Below, piece by piece: positions 16,062 to 24,704 of a stretch of DNA of 63,084 bases. Under the pieces are notes generated by a model. The model searched no databases, had not been told where the DNA came from, and saw only the letters and a list, made by a program, of their open reading frames with translations. How positions within the stretch are numbered: the stretch's first letter is position 1; every line of letters begins with the position of its first letter. Both the position numbers and the translations under genes were made by a program. Source of the stretch: Oscillospiraceae bacterium (GTDB taxonomy: Bacteria; Bacillota; Clostridia; Oscillospirales; Ruminococcaceae); NCBI GenBank assembly GCA_017512745.1, contig JAFWEV010000087.1, positions 1 to 63,084 on the forward strand, read 5' to 3'.

Positions 16062-16145
16062 TATATTTTCTCCTCAGAGTAAAAGCACTCTAACCTATGT
16101 GCAAAAAATATGCCCGCTTGCAGGAGATCTCATCTCCTTAAATGC

Positions 16146-16175
16146 TTCCGGCCCGCCGGATCCGGCGGGCCGGAA
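16146..16175. repeat. 30-bp perfect GC-rich palindrome between cluster genes
   Basis: TTCCGGCCCGCCGGA is followed directly by its own complement. As RNA it would form a very stable hairpin between the ATC-hydrolase-like gene and the MFS gene. No U run follows on the minus strand, so mRNA stabilisation or polarity control is more likely than termination. Confidence 0.75.
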
Positions 16176-16197
16176 AAGCGCTGTCTGTATGGCAGTC

Positions 16198-16860
16198 TCA
16201 GACATTGCGCGCGAGCCTTTCCTTTGCTTCTTCCGGAAGTTCTTCATTGTTTCCGAAATACCACCAGTCGCAGTAATCGCTGCCGAGAGGGATCGTATGG
16301 TTTCTGATCAGGATCCCGTTCATGGCCTCTGCGATCCTGTAGTCCTGTTTGCACACATGCGGTAGGAAATCCTCATAACCGTGAGCCCTGCAGAAGTCGA
16401 CGTTGGGACACATGCGCGTGTGGATGGCAAATCCCTCTTTATGTCCCTCGGGATTCATCTCGATGCGCCATGTATTACCCCATTCGCCTTTTGCCACATG
16501 ATCGTTTATCTGCTCTATGTATTCCGTATACATTTTTGTGATCATGGGCTTCATCATAGGCTTGTCCCAGCCCATGACGGCGCTCGCTGCTTCAATGTCT
16601 TTTATCATCGCCTCGTATGTGAAATCGTCGAGCTCCTGGACTCCTATCCTGTGCCCGCACGCCTCATAGAACGAAAAGAAGGCGATGAGAAAATCCAGAT
16701 CCTTGAACTGTCTGTTCTCGGAGCCGCCGATGTCGGGCGTCACTTTCCAGAACTCCTCGTACTGAAGCGCAGCCTTTTCGACGATATCTTCAGCCTCTCC
16801 GGGAAAACGCTCTTCCGCCATCTTCCTTATTATTTTTTTGTATTTTTTAGATAATTCCAT
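16198..16860 (-). CDS. L-2-amino-thiazoline-4-carboxylate hydrolase-family protein, copy A
   Basis: A 220-residue soluble protein. The C-terminal half carries the family pattern of Cys, His and Asp: RMCPNVDFCRAHGYEDFLP, then HVCKQDYRIAEA and GSDYCDWWYFG. In Pseudomonas the named hydrolase opens the thiazoline ring of L-ATC to N-carbamoyl- or S-carbamoyl-cysteine; most family members have no known substrate. It is one of four divergent relatives in this cluster (also 20609, 27363 and 28191). It lies between the D-aminoacylase and the MFS gene. Family confidence is good; the reaction is not established. Confidence 0.72.
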   Translation of the reverse strand: MELSKKYKKIIRKMAEERFPGEAEDIVEKAALQYEEFWKVTPDIGGSENRQFKDLDFLIAFFSFYEACGHRIGVQELDDFTYEAMIKDIEAASAVMGWDKPMMKPMITKMYTEYIEQINDHVAKGEWGNTWRIEMNPEGHKEGFAIHTRMCPNVDFCRAHGYEDFLPHVCKQDYRIAEAMNGILIRNHTIPLGSDYCDWWYFGNNEELPEEAKERLARNV

Positions 16861-16908
16861 AAAACTCTCTCCGATTTATACATAAACCGCATTTTGCGGA
16901 TATGCTGA

Positions 16909-18534
16909 TCACGGATAACATGTCGGTCTGGTGTGTCTCAGACACTTTCCCGCCTTAACTCCGGTTATGTGTCCGTCTTCAGCGGCAAGCTCGCCGTTGA
17001 CAAATACGTATCTGATGCCCGTATTGGGGATGAACGGATGGATATAGTCGTTCGCGGCACCGATTGTCTCCCAGTCGAATACGCAGATGTTGGCGTCATA
17101 CCCCTCTTTCAGAAGACCCACATTCTCCAGTCCCGCTATAGCCGCAGGCATTCCCGTGATCCTGTGGATCGCTTTTTCCACCGGCATGAGGTCATTGTCT
17201 CTCACCAGCTGCAGGTGTCTCGGCAGAGTGGAAACTCCTCTCGGATGAGCTCCGCCTATCGATTCCGGAGTATAGTCCTGTATTATATGGCTCCAGTCGC
17301 ATCCCGCAGCGATGCGCGGATGGCTCAGTATGCGCATCATGTCCTCGTCGTTCTGGTGGAAGAAAGCCATGCCGACCACACCCCTGTTGGCGATCATTAT
17401 ATCCAGCGCGGTGTCGTACGGGTCTTTGCCCTCGTCATCCGCGATCTCCTGAATAGTCTTTCCGACATACTGCGGGGTAGCTCCGCAAACCACTATAAGG
17501 CTTCCGTCGAAGCCGCTGTCCCTGAAGAAATTCTCACCTTCGTATCCGGCTTTTACAGTTTCGATGACTTCCTTTCTGAATTCGTCCGAAGCTTCGACCT
17601 TATCTATGAACGCGATCATGCCCTCATGCATGTACTGCGGCGGAAATGCCGCGGTGAGTCCGGTGAATCCGGCTGTGAACGGATACTGATCCGACGTCAC
17701 CTGAATTCCGCGCTCACCCGCTTCGTCGATGAGCTCAAGCACCTTTTCGGATAGGCCTTTGTTGTGCCTGCCCGTAACTTTGAGATGTGAGATATGCACC
17801 GCGCATCCGGCTCTTTCTCCTATGGTCAGAGCCTCTGTGACAGCTTCGATGAGCGTATCTCCCTCACCTCTTATGTGAGTCGCGTATATCCCGCCGTACT
17901 TTGCCACGACTTTGCACAGTTCGACCAGCTCATCCGTTTTTCCGTATACGGAGGGCGGATAGATAAGACCCGTCGACATACCGACACAGCCGCTCTCCAT
18001 CGCCTCCGCGACGATCGACTTCATCTCATCGAGCTGCTCCGGAGTCGGTTCTTCAGGCGAAAATCCCATAACCTTCGCCCGCACCTCTCCGTGCCCGATC
18101 AGATGAGCCATATTTGTGGGAAGAGCCATCGTATCCATATATTCAAAATACGACTTAAAGTTCCTGCAGACTTCCTTCATCTCATCCGCAGGCACTATCC
18201 CTCCCGTGAACATGGAGTTGTTTTCAAATGCTCCGGGATAATACGGGACGAGCGACTGTCCGCACTGCCCGTCTATCTCGCAGGTTATACCCTGTTCGAG
18301 GTAGTTTCTGGCGCTTGTCCCGAGAAGGAAAGCCAGATCCCCGTGTGAGTGATTGTCAAAGAATCCGGGAGAAACGGTCAGTCCGTCCGCCCTGTAGACC
18401 TTCGCATCACCGGCATCTATCGACGGTGCAATCTTCGCTATTTTTCCGCCGCTCACGGCTACATCCAGTTTTTCCGGCTTTTTCTCGCCGGTCCCGTCAA
18501 CGACAAGTCCGCCTTTTATCAGAAAATCATACAC
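16909..18534 (-). CDS. N-acyl-D-amino-acid deacylase (D-aminoacylase family)
   Basis: A 541-residue amidohydrolase-superfamily enzyme. The metal site residues appear in DNHSHGDLAF near residue 62, the characteristic Cys in DGQCGQSLVPY, then THIRGEGD, VHISHLK and SDQYPF. These match D-aminoacylases, which use a Cys ligand instead of the carboxylated lysine seen in dihydropyrimidinases. It would release D-amino acids from N-acyl or N-carbamoyl forms. With a racemase-family gene and an M20 hydrolase in the same operon, it suggests handling of both stereoisomers of an N-blocked amino acid. The start at 18534 has a weak GGAGAAA site. Confidence 0.87.
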   Translation of the reverse strand: MYDFLIKGGLVVDGTGEKKPEKLDVAVSGGKIAKIAPSIDAGDAKVYRADGLTVSPGFFDNHSHGDLAFLLGTSARNYLEQGITCEIDGQCGQSLVPYYPGAFENNSMFTGGIVPADEMKEVCRNFKSYFEYMDTMALPTNMAHLIGHGEVRAKVMGFSPEEPTPEQLDEMKSIVAEAMESGCVGMSTGLIYPPSVYGKTDELVELCKVVAKYGGIYATHIRGEGDTLIEAVTEALTIGERAGCAVHISHLKVTGRHNKGLSEKVLELIDEAGERGIQVTSDQYPFTAGFTGLTAAFPPQYMHEGMIAFIDKVEASDEFRKEVIETVKAGYEGENFFRDSGFDGSLIVVCGATPQYVGKTIQEIADDEGKDPYDTALDIMIANRGVVGMAFFHQNDEDMMRILSHPRIAAGCDWSHIIQDYTPESIGGAHPRGVSTLPRHLQLVRDNDLMPVEKAIHRITGMPAAIAGLENVGLLKEGYDANICVFDWETIGAANDYIHPFIPNTGIRYVFVNGELAAEDGHITGVKAGKCLRHTRPTCYP

Positions 18535-18583
18535 TTTTGTTTTCTCCTTGATCGATACGATCCCCGGGATCCTGCTGGAACCG

Positions 18584-19597
18584 TCAGGTCGCGGACCCTG
18601 CAGTCCTGTATCTCTGTCTCCTGTATTCCAGAGGTGTGACTCCGGTACAGTTCCTGAAGGCTTTCCCGAATTTCCCCTGATTGATATATCCGACTGACTC
18701 CGCTATCTCTCCTATGTCCATCGTTGTCCCGACAAGCAGTTTCTTGGCCTCGTTCATTCTTCTCGCCATGAGATAGTCGGAGATATTCTCGCCGAACACC
18801 AGTCTGAAATACTTTTTAAGCGTGGAATCGCTTATCCCGTATCTCTCCGCAAGTTCGGACACAGAATACCGTTTCGAGAGATCCTCCGTGATCAGTTTTT
18901 CGACCTCGGTGGCTATCTCTCTCTGTCCCCTTGTGACAAACGTCAGAGGATTTGCTTTTATATGTCCCATGATCATGAGCTCATATATGAGTCTTATTGC
19001 ATAGTATTTGAGTTCTGCCGGAGCGGTATCCGCATCTCTCAGCTTTCCGTACACTGTTGCCACAAGCGCATTCATCTCATCGGTGGTCGCGGCCAGAAAC
19101 GTCCCGTTGTTCTCCGCCAGTATCTCTTCGATCCGTCCGAGGCTGAAGCCTATATCCGTCAGCGCTTCGGGCATTTCTCTCCGGAGGACGTTCGTATCGA
19201 ACACGAATTCAACGCCTTCAAACCGGCCCGAAGGGTAATGGTACCCTTCTTTCTGTCCGTGATTGTCTATGCAGACCATTCCCCCGCCTACGTACACATA
19301 GCGGTCGCTTCCGACGATCTTTCCCTCGCATCTTCCGCTGATACAGTAGTTGAGCGTGATAAAGTGACCCATATGGATCACGGGCGGCCGCAGATCCTTG
19401 TCCCATACGTCATTTGCAATGATATCGATCCCGGACCACAGCGTATGGCAATGTACGCGGCTGCCCAGCTCGCCGAGGATATATGTATTGAGAAAACCGT
19501 TGTCTTCGGCTCTCAATGATACCGTTCTCAGGAGTTCCTGCCAGTCACTGACCTTTTTTGTCGTTCTGTTCAGATGATCACCCCCCGTGTCTGTCAT
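18584..19597 (-). CDS. AraC-family transcriptional regulator
   Basis: About 337 residues. The N-terminal half is a cupin-like sensor (HMGHFITLNYCISGRCEG). The last 100 residues hold the two AraC helix-turn-helix units: YSVSELAERYGISDSTLKKYF and then IGEIAESVGYINQGKFGKAFR, followed by GVTPLEYRR. The start is uncertain: the ATG at 19597 lacks a ribosome site and lies only about six bases after the presumed transcription start, whereas a GGGGGG tract stands seven bases before an in-frame CTG at 19571-19573. It sits in the middle of the catabolic cluster and is the likely regulator of it. Confidence 0.88.
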   Translation of the reverse strand: MTDTGGDHLNRTTKKVSDWQELLRTVSLRAEDNGFLNTYILGELGSRVHCHTLWSGIDIIANDVWDKDLRPPVIHMGHFITLNYCISGRCEGKIVGSDRYVYVGGGMVCIDNHGQKEGYHYPSGRFEGVEFVFDTNVLRREMPEALTDIGFSLGRIEEILAENNGTFLAATTDEMNALVATVYGKLRDADTAPAELKYYAIRLIYELMIMGHIKANPLTFVTRGQREIATEVEKLITEDLSKRYSVSELAERYGISDSTLKKYFRLVFGENISDYLMARRMNEAKKLLVGTTMDIGEIAESVGYINQGKFGKAFRNCTGVTPLEYRRQRYRTAGSAT

Positions 19598-19609
19598 ACG
19601 GTTAGAGAT

Positions 19610-19615
19610 ATTATA
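19610..19615 (-). promoter_or_regulatory. Candidate -10 box before the AraC gene
   Basis: TATAAT on the minus strand at 19610-19615 with no good -35 at normal spacing. It would start RNA near 19603, suggesting that the AraC gene has its own promoter inside the cluster. Confidence 0.35.
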
Positions 19616-19649
19616 CCATTTTGGAGCGGTCAATTTGCACAGTGTCCGT

Positions 19650-20570
19650 TCAGATCTCCCTCTTCCCGATCCACTCTTTCACTGCTTTGCAGTATGCTTC
19701 GGGCTGTTCAAGAAGATGGTGGTGCGCTGCATCCGCCACTACGGCCAGTTCTGCGTCAGGCATGGCTGCGCGGTAGGCTTCGCATGCGCTGGGAGTACAG
19801 TAGTCATATTCCCCGCATGTCAGCAGTACCGGGGCCTTTATTTCCCCGAGCTGCCCTGAAACGTCAAAGTCTTTGGCAACGCCGGTGCAGTTGATCATCT
19901 TCATTCCCCACATGGTCATGTAGACCTGCTGTCCCATCTCCGTCATGGATCTCACAAGTGACATCGGCCATTCCTGCGGAGGTATCCTGCATATATATTT
20001 TCCGAAGATCATGTCCTTGCCCTTGGCGAACAGTTCCGATGTGTAATCGCCCGCCTCTTCGCCCTTTAAGACAGCTTCCGCTATCTCGGCAGGCAGCTCT
20101 TTGATGAGTTCCACCATATTCCTGCCCATCTCGCTGAACGACGCGATCGGGCTGGACAGGACCGCCGCCCTGATCCCGTTCTGCGTTCTGTTCACCATGT
20201 AGTACATTGCGAGCATCGCGCCCCAGGAATGACCCATCAGGATAAAGTCCTTAAGGCCCAGCGCGGATATGACGTCTCCAAGCTCATCGGCAAAATAATC
20301 CGTGCTCCAGAGATCCGGAGCATCCGGTCTGTCGGAATCTCCGCAGCCGAGCTGGTCGTATTGGATCACCGGTCTCTCGTCGCTGAACCCCTCTACAGGT
20401 TCCATATAATAATGGCCGTAGGCCGGTCCTCCGTGAAGGCAGAGCATCGGTGTCCCCTTCTTGTCTTTTCCGGATATCCTGTACCATATCCGTCCGTTTG
20501 CTGTATGAAGAAATCCTTCTTCGGTTCCGTTCTCATCGAGTGTTATTTCTCTTCTTATCTCTGCGCTCAT
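19650..20570 (-). CDS. Proline-iminopeptidase-type alpha/beta hydrolase
   Basis: A 306-residue alpha/beta hydrolase. LCLHGGPAYGHYYM is the oxyanion HGGP motif of prolyl iminopeptidases, LMGHSWGAMLA holds the nucleophile Ser, and DYCTP plus AAHHHLLEQ supply the Asp and His. The start at 20570 follows GGAGGA by 8 bases. Peptidase family S33 members remove N-terminal proline or act on amides and esters of amino acids, which suits a cluster devoted to blocked or cyclic amino-acid derivatives. It follows an ATC-hydrolase-like gene by 38 bases. Confidence 0.87.
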   Translation of the reverse strand: MSAEIRREITLDENGTEEGFLHTANGRIWYRISGKDKKGTPMLCLHGGPAYGHYYMEPVEGFSDERPVIQYDQLGCGDSDRPDAPDLWSTDYFADELGDVISALGLKDFILMGHSWGAMLAMYYMVNRTQNGIRAAVLSSPIASFSEMGRNMVELIKELPAEIAEAVLKGEEAGDYTSELFAKGKDMIFGKYICRIPPQEWPMSLVRSMTEMGQQVYMTMWGMKMINCTGVAKDFDVSGQLGEIKAPVLLTCGEYDYCTPSACEAYRAAMPDAELAVVADAAHHHLLEQPEAYCKAVKEWIGKREI

Positions 20571-20608
20571 TTTTAAATTCCTCCAATATCCGTTTGCGGT
20601 TTCTGTCT

Positions 20609-21184
20609 TTACCACTCCGGTCTTTTTGCTTCACATGGTCTGTCCTGTTTTGGTTTTATGACTTCTCCGGGATCAATATCTCCGTCCGGTTCGTCGCGCA
20701 TGGTGTACTCAAACATGCACTCACCGTCCCCGTGCGCAAGCGAATGTATCCACTCGCAGTGGATGCCGGGCATCGAATTGTAGCTCTGCATGTCTCCGGA
20801 CATGATGACCTCGCACAGGTCTCTTACCTCGTCGGCAGGCAGTCCCAGATTCTCCCAGGCTTCAACGAGAGGACAGTATCCGCAGTGCACCTGCAGTTTG
20901 TCCCCGATATACTCGCCCCTCATCATGAACGCCTTTCGCATTTTCTCGGGGGCGGCAGCGTCAAAGAAGTCTCTGACCGTTTTGAACGTCTTGCCTTTAA
21001 CAAGTCTTTCGGCCCGGAGCACGCCCTGTTCGATCAGTCCTTTCCTCGCGAATTCATGGTAATCGATCCCCATGTCCTTCGCGCCTTTGAGGATATAGTA
21101 GATGTACTCCGCACGCTGTCTGGACAGCGCGCGCATCATCGCCGTTTCTCTCTTCTCTTCTTCCGTCAGAATGTTCTCTTCCAT
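20609..21184 (-). CDS. ATC-hydrolase-family protein, copy B (short, divergent)
   Basis: A 191-residue protein distantly like copy A. The order Cys-Pro, Cys, Cys is kept in CGYCPLVEAWENLGLPADEV, RDLCEVI and GECMFEY, but the Asp that usually follows the second Cys is missing and the last motif is weaker. The C-terminal tail is charged (KPKQDRPCEAKRPEW). It may be a regulatory or non-hydrolytic relative. It sits 22 bases after the ProC-like gene, with GGAGGA before its ATG. Family placement is moderate. Confidence 0.55.
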   Translation of the reverse strand: MEENILTEEEKRETAMMRALSRQRAEYIYYILKGAKDMGIDYHEFARKGLIEQGVLRAERLVKGKTFKTVRDFFDAAAPEKMRKAFMMRGEYIGDKLQVHCGYCPLVEAWENLGLPADEVRDLCEVIMSGDMQSYNSMPGIHCEWIHSLAHGDGECMFEYTMRDEPDGDIDPGEVIKPKQDRPCEAKRPEW

Positions 21185-21206
21185 TTGTCCTCCTTATCCC
21201 GCGCTC

Positions 21207-22331
21207 TCAGCTCATATGCGACGTATGCGCCTTTACCGCCGCAGCGCTCTCATAGGCAAACTGTCTTACTTTGTTCATGTGTCCTGCAGGGATGACTCCG
21301 CAGTAAGCGGATCCTGCAGCCTCGCGCAGATAGTCTTCCATCTTTTCCAGATACAGATTGACCGCAAGCTCGACGACACCGCCCTTTGTGGCCTGTCCCT
21401 TTCTCTTTGTCTCGATCGTCTCGCGGGTCTCCCGCATGTAGCTGTGCAGATAGGTGTCCCCGAATGGATACAGATAGTTTTCCGCTGTCTCCCGGTCGAA
21501 TCCGTTTTCCGTAAGGAATTCCAGAAGTCCTTCGAAAAATCCTCTGACCGTGCTGTCGAGAAAAGCCGTTCTGTCTCTGTCAAAGATCTTTCCGCGCGGA
21601 GCGTCTTCCTTCGGGACAATCCCGGCTATCTTCTCAAGACCCGCTCTCATGGCTTCCGCGACATCGTTGTCGCTGCACCCGCATCCGCATTCCTTCCATG
21701 CGTCACGGATCGTATATGCGAACATCGACAGCGGGTTCACCACCGCTCCGGCGCCCAGGGCTGTCATGGTCTGCCCGGGCGAGAACTTCATCGGTCTGCC
21801 GGTTGGAGTGAAGAATTCGGTGACTTCCGCAATGTCCTCATCCGTCCATGCAGCGCCGTCGGGAAAAGTCAGGAAATTGACGCCCTCGCCCTTGTATTTC
21901 TTCCCGCATATCCTGATTACGGGATTGGGAAGCGCGTTGAGGATCTCCACGTCGTTTCCGAGCGTCTCCAGATAGTATCTGCCCGCCGGAACCGGGGGAA
22001 AGACTACCAGCATCGGCAGTCTTTTCCCTTTCTCCCTGCACTCTCTGTAGTAAGGCAGAAGATCCGATTCCGTGAGGTCTGCAGCAACCTTAGGGGGAGG
22101 AGCGAACAGTATCATCGTGGGTTCCAGATCTCTCAGCGCGCCCGGGTTGTCCCCCAGGCGGACTTCAAACGGAAACACCTTTCTTTTTCTTTCGAGATCG
22201 CCTTCGTCAAGAGTCGTGGCGATCATATTGTCCTTGAGGTATTCACCGAGGTAACCGGCATAGTTGTCGCGGATCTCCTCCATCAGAAACCCCATTCCTA
22301 TGCACACTATCCTGCGGTCTTTCTTATCCAT
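21207..22331 (-). CDS. ProC-like Rossmann-fold oxidoreductase, copy 1
   Basis: A 374-residue protein beginning with a dinucleotide-binding strand RIVCIGMGFLMEEI, then ALRDLEPTMILFAPPPKV and ILNALPNPV, the arrangement of pyrroline-5-carboxylate reductase. KGQATKGGVVE lies where ProC has its TPGGT substrate loop. It is about 100 residues longer than ProC, with an added C-terminal region. By fold it should reduce a cyclic imine or related substrate with NAD(P)H; thiazoline or pyrroline carboxylates are logical candidates given the neighbours. A clear paralogue lies at 26254-27357. GGAGGAAG precedes the ATG. Confidence 0.68.
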   Translation of the reverse strand: MDKKDRRIVCIGMGFLMEEIRDNYAGYLGEYLKDNMIATTLDEGDLERKRKVFPFEVRLGDNPGALRDLEPTMILFAPPPKVAADLTESDLLPYYRECREKGKRLPMLVVFPPVPAGRYYLETLGNDVEILNALPNPVIRICGKKYKGEGVNFLTFPDGAAWTDEDIAEVTEFFTPTGRPMKFSPGQTMTALGAGAVVNPLSMFAYTIRDAWKECGCGCSDNDVAEAMRAGLEKIAGIVPKEDAPRGKIFDRDRTAFLDSTVRGFFEGLLEFLTENGFDRETAENYLYPFGDTYLHSYMRETRETIETKRKGQATKGGVVELAVNLYLEKMEDYLREAAGSAYCGVIPAGHMNKVRQFAYESAAAVKAHTSHMS

Positions 22332-22349
22332 GGCCTGCTTCCTCCGTGA

Positions 22350-23132
22350 TCAGCTGAGTCTGTGGTCGAAAAGACATCCGTACTGCGCGGCATTCCCCGG
22401 CCGTATCGCATCCAGGATCTCTCCTATATACCACGCCGCGCACTGATTGCTGGTGAGTACCGGAACGCCGAGCTCATCCTCGAGCGGCTTTATGATGTCC
22501 AGCACGCACAGCCCCGTGCAGCTCAGGAAGAGGCAGTCGGCCCGCTCATCGAAATGCTCTATGGCAAACCGTTTTATGAATTCCGGATCCTGATGCATTA
22601 TCCAGAACGGGTTTATGACGTCCGGAGACGGCAGATTGTTTATGTTCACGCACGGAAATCCGGCCTGTTCAAAATAGATCCTCTCCTGGTCGGCAACCTC
22701 ATCGGGATAGGGCGTCACTATACTCAGTCCCCTGACGCCCATCGTTCTGAACGCCGCAAGCACGGCGGTCGTGGTCGTGAGGCCGTGTTCGCATCCGGAC
22801 ACCTCCTCTATCTCCCGGCAGAGTTCCTGGTCATATCCCATCGGCCCCGCAAGGCTTGCCGACGTGCATGAAAACAGGCAGGCTCTGAGCCTCATCAGCG
22901 TGGAGGCGTCTTTCCCGAACCTCTCCTTCAGCACTTTGTATTCGCTGAAGAACCCGTTTATCTTGTACCTTGCGGCTTTCTGCTCATCGAGGGATATTCC
23001 CTCGATGAGTCTTCCCGATGTGCTTATGAGCAGATCCGGATGCAGAAGCCGGTGAAAATCATGAACGTCGGTGTCGCATGCGAGCCCTGTTCCTATGGCC
23101 ACTATGCCGAGCTCACCGTAACACTTTGACAT
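22350..23132 (-). CDS. Asp/Glu racemase-superfamily enzyme (maleate isomerase / arylmalonate decarboxylase type)
   Basis: A 260-residue protein with the two-cysteine arrangement of the Asp/Glu/hydantoin racemase superfamily: CLFSCTSASLAGP near residue 105 and CLFLSCTGLCVLDI near 200. GVPVLTSNQCAAWYIGEIL matches the TSNQ-A-W segment of maleate isomerases and arylmalonate decarboxylases. Two-base chemistry would allow racemisation or isomerisation. It is 10 bases from the M20 gene, so both are coupled. In a cluster with a D-aminoacylase and an M20 hydrolase, racemisation of an N-blocked or cyclic amino acid is the simplest reading. Confidence 0.8.
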   Translation of the reverse strand: MSKCYGELGIVAIGTGLACDTDVHDFHRLLHPDLLISTSGRLIEGISLDEQKAARYKINGFFSEYKVLKERFGKDASTLMRLRACLFSCTSASLAGPMGYDQELCREIEEVSGCEHGLTTTTAVLAAFRTMGVRGLSIVTPYPDEVADQERIYFEQAGFPCVNINNLPSPDVINPFWIMHQDPEFIKRFAIEHFDERADCLFLSCTGLCVLDIIKPLEDELGVPVLTSNQCAAWYIGEILDAIRPGNAAQYGCLFDHRLS

Positions 23133-23142
23133 CGTCTTATCC

Positions 23143-24516
23143 TCACATACCCTTATCTATAGGAGGGGCGATCTCGTCGGGGATCAGACATTCATATTTG
23201 CATCCCGTCCTGCCCATCAGTTCTTCCTTTGCCTTCTCGGCTATGGACGGATCGGCTATGACCTTCATCGTCGCGTCGGCGAGAATGGCCGAGCCGTGGA
23301 GCATGGCGTCCTGCATGAGTCTCGTTCCGCTCTGGGCGACAAGCTGCCATGAATGTCCCGGGGTAGCTCTCAGCTCTCCGCCCGTCATCACCATGACAGT
23401 CGGTATCTTGACCGAGACGTCGCCGACGTCCGAAGAACCCGCCATGCATTTGCCGGTGGGACGGTATACGGGAACGCCCGTGTCGAGGATATTCGGGTCG
23501 GCGGGATCCATACCCACCGCAGGAGCCATCTTTCTCGCTATTTCCCAGGCCTCCTCGGAATACGGTATCGGTCCTGCCTCAGCCCAGCACTCCGCTACGA
23601 GATTTCCGAGCACGTCGTTCGGAATAACTTCTCTCATTCCGGACTCGATGGTGTACTCCATCTCGGTCCCGGTCATGAGCGCAGCTCCCTTGGCTATGTT
23701 GATCATTCTTGCGAAGATGTCCTGTACCTGATCGACCTTCGGGGCGCGCATGTAGTAGAGCAGCGCCGCGCTTGCCTGCACGACGTTCGGGGCCGTGCCT
23801 CCGACGTCGAGATACGCATAGTGTATTCTTGCTTCCGAGTTGACATGCTCTCTCAGGAACTGCGTTCCCATGATCATGAGATCGGCTCCGTCAAGCGCGC
23901 TTCTTCCGTTTTCCGGCATCGCCGCCGCGTGCGCGGGGATACCCTTGAATCTGAAGATCGCCTGGATGTTTGCGGTCATGGAATCTCCGAGAACGACGTT
24001 GAACGGCGACGGATGGGGTGCGAAAGCGATGTCGAGTTCATCGAATACGCCGTCTCTCGTCATGAACGCCTTTCCGCATCCCTGTTCCTCGGCGGGGCAG
24101 CCGTAAACGATGAGCGTTCCCTCAAGGCCGTCCTCCTCCATCATCTGTTTTGCCGCGCAGGCCGCTGCGGCGCAGCATGTTCCGAGGCAGTTGTGTCCGC
24201 ATCCGTGTCCGGGTCCTCCGTCCACTATGGGTGTGTGGACCGGATTGCATTTCTCCTGGCTCAGTCCCGGCAGGGCGTCATACTCCGCGAGATATCCGAC
24301 GACCGGCTTGCCTTTTCCCCACACGGCGCGGAATGCTGTCGGGATCCCGCATATCCCGGTCTCGACTTCAAATCCCTGCTCTCTCAGCGCCTCGACAAGA
24401 ACGATATATGACTTGTATTCGCCGTAGGCAAGTTCCGGGGTGGCCCAGATCTTCTCGCTTATTTCGGCGAAATAGGTGCGCTTTTCATCGAGGTATTTTT
24501 TGATTCTGTCGATCAT
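23143..24516 (-). CDS. M20-family amidohydrolase (AbgB / PM20D2 type)
   Basis: A 457-residue zinc amidohydrolase. Metal and catalytic motifs are YLAEYDALPG, GGPGHGCGHNCLG and CPAEEQGCGKAF; a dimerisation domain follows (GIPAHAAAMPENGRSALDG). It matches the AbgB-like branch that cleaves p-aminobenzoyl-glutamate, N-acyl amino acids or dipeptides. The M20 family also includes N-carbamoyl-L-cysteine amidohydrolase, the enzyme after ATC hydrolase in the Pseudomonas cysteine route, which makes the co-occurrence here suggestive. AAGGAGAA lies 8 bases before the ATG. A hairpin separates it from the upstream membrane genes. Confidence 0.9.
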   Translation of the reverse strand: MIDRIKKYLDEKRTYFAEISEKIWATPELAYGEYKSYIVLVEALREQGFEVETGICGIPTAFRAVWGKGKPVVGYLAEYDALPGLSQEKCNPVHTPIVDGGPGHGCGHNCLGTCCAAAACAAKQMMEEDGLEGTLIVYGCPAEEQGCGKAFMTRDGVFDELDIAFAPHPSPFNVVLGDSMTANIQAIFRFKGIPAHAAAMPENGRSALDGADLMIMGTQFLREHVNSEARIHYAYLDVGGTAPNVVQASAALLYYMRAPKVDQVQDIFARMINIAKGAALMTGTEMEYTIESGMREVIPNDVLGNLVAECWAEAGPIPYSEEAWEIARKMAPAVGMDPADPNILDTGVPVYRPTGKCMAGSSDVGDVSVKIPTVMVMTGGELRATPGHSWQLVAQSGTRLMQDAMLHGSAILADATMKVIADPSIAEKAKEELMGRTGCKYECLIPDEIAPPIDKGM

Positions 24517-24551
24517 GATATTTTCTCCTTGTTATAACTTTTTTGATAAAA

Positions 24552-24590
24552 GACATACGGACCGGACTTCTCATGCAAAGTCCGATCCGT
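24552..24590 (-). promoter_or_regulatory. Hairpin between transporter pair and M20 gene, possible partial terminator
   Basis: ACGGACCGGACTT (24557-24569) pairs with AAGTCCGATCCGT (24578-24590) with one mismatch. On the minus strand it is followed by ATGTCTTTTATC, a weak U-rich tract. It may lower read-through from the membrane genes into the enzymes. The rest of 24517-24704 shows no gene. Confidence 0.5.
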
Positions 24591-24704
24591 ACCGAGGTCT
24601 TCTTTGCTGTGTCCTTACTGGTCAGATATAGGTTTTTTCAGCAAATAGGTGTAATAAATGACCTTCTAAACTGTTTGGCGATTGTCTGTGTATTATTGTT
24701 CCGA

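Noticed and set aside
23353..24411. 352-residue plus-strand frame
   Set aside because: Antisense shadow of the M20 amidohydrolase, whose motifs are unmistakable.
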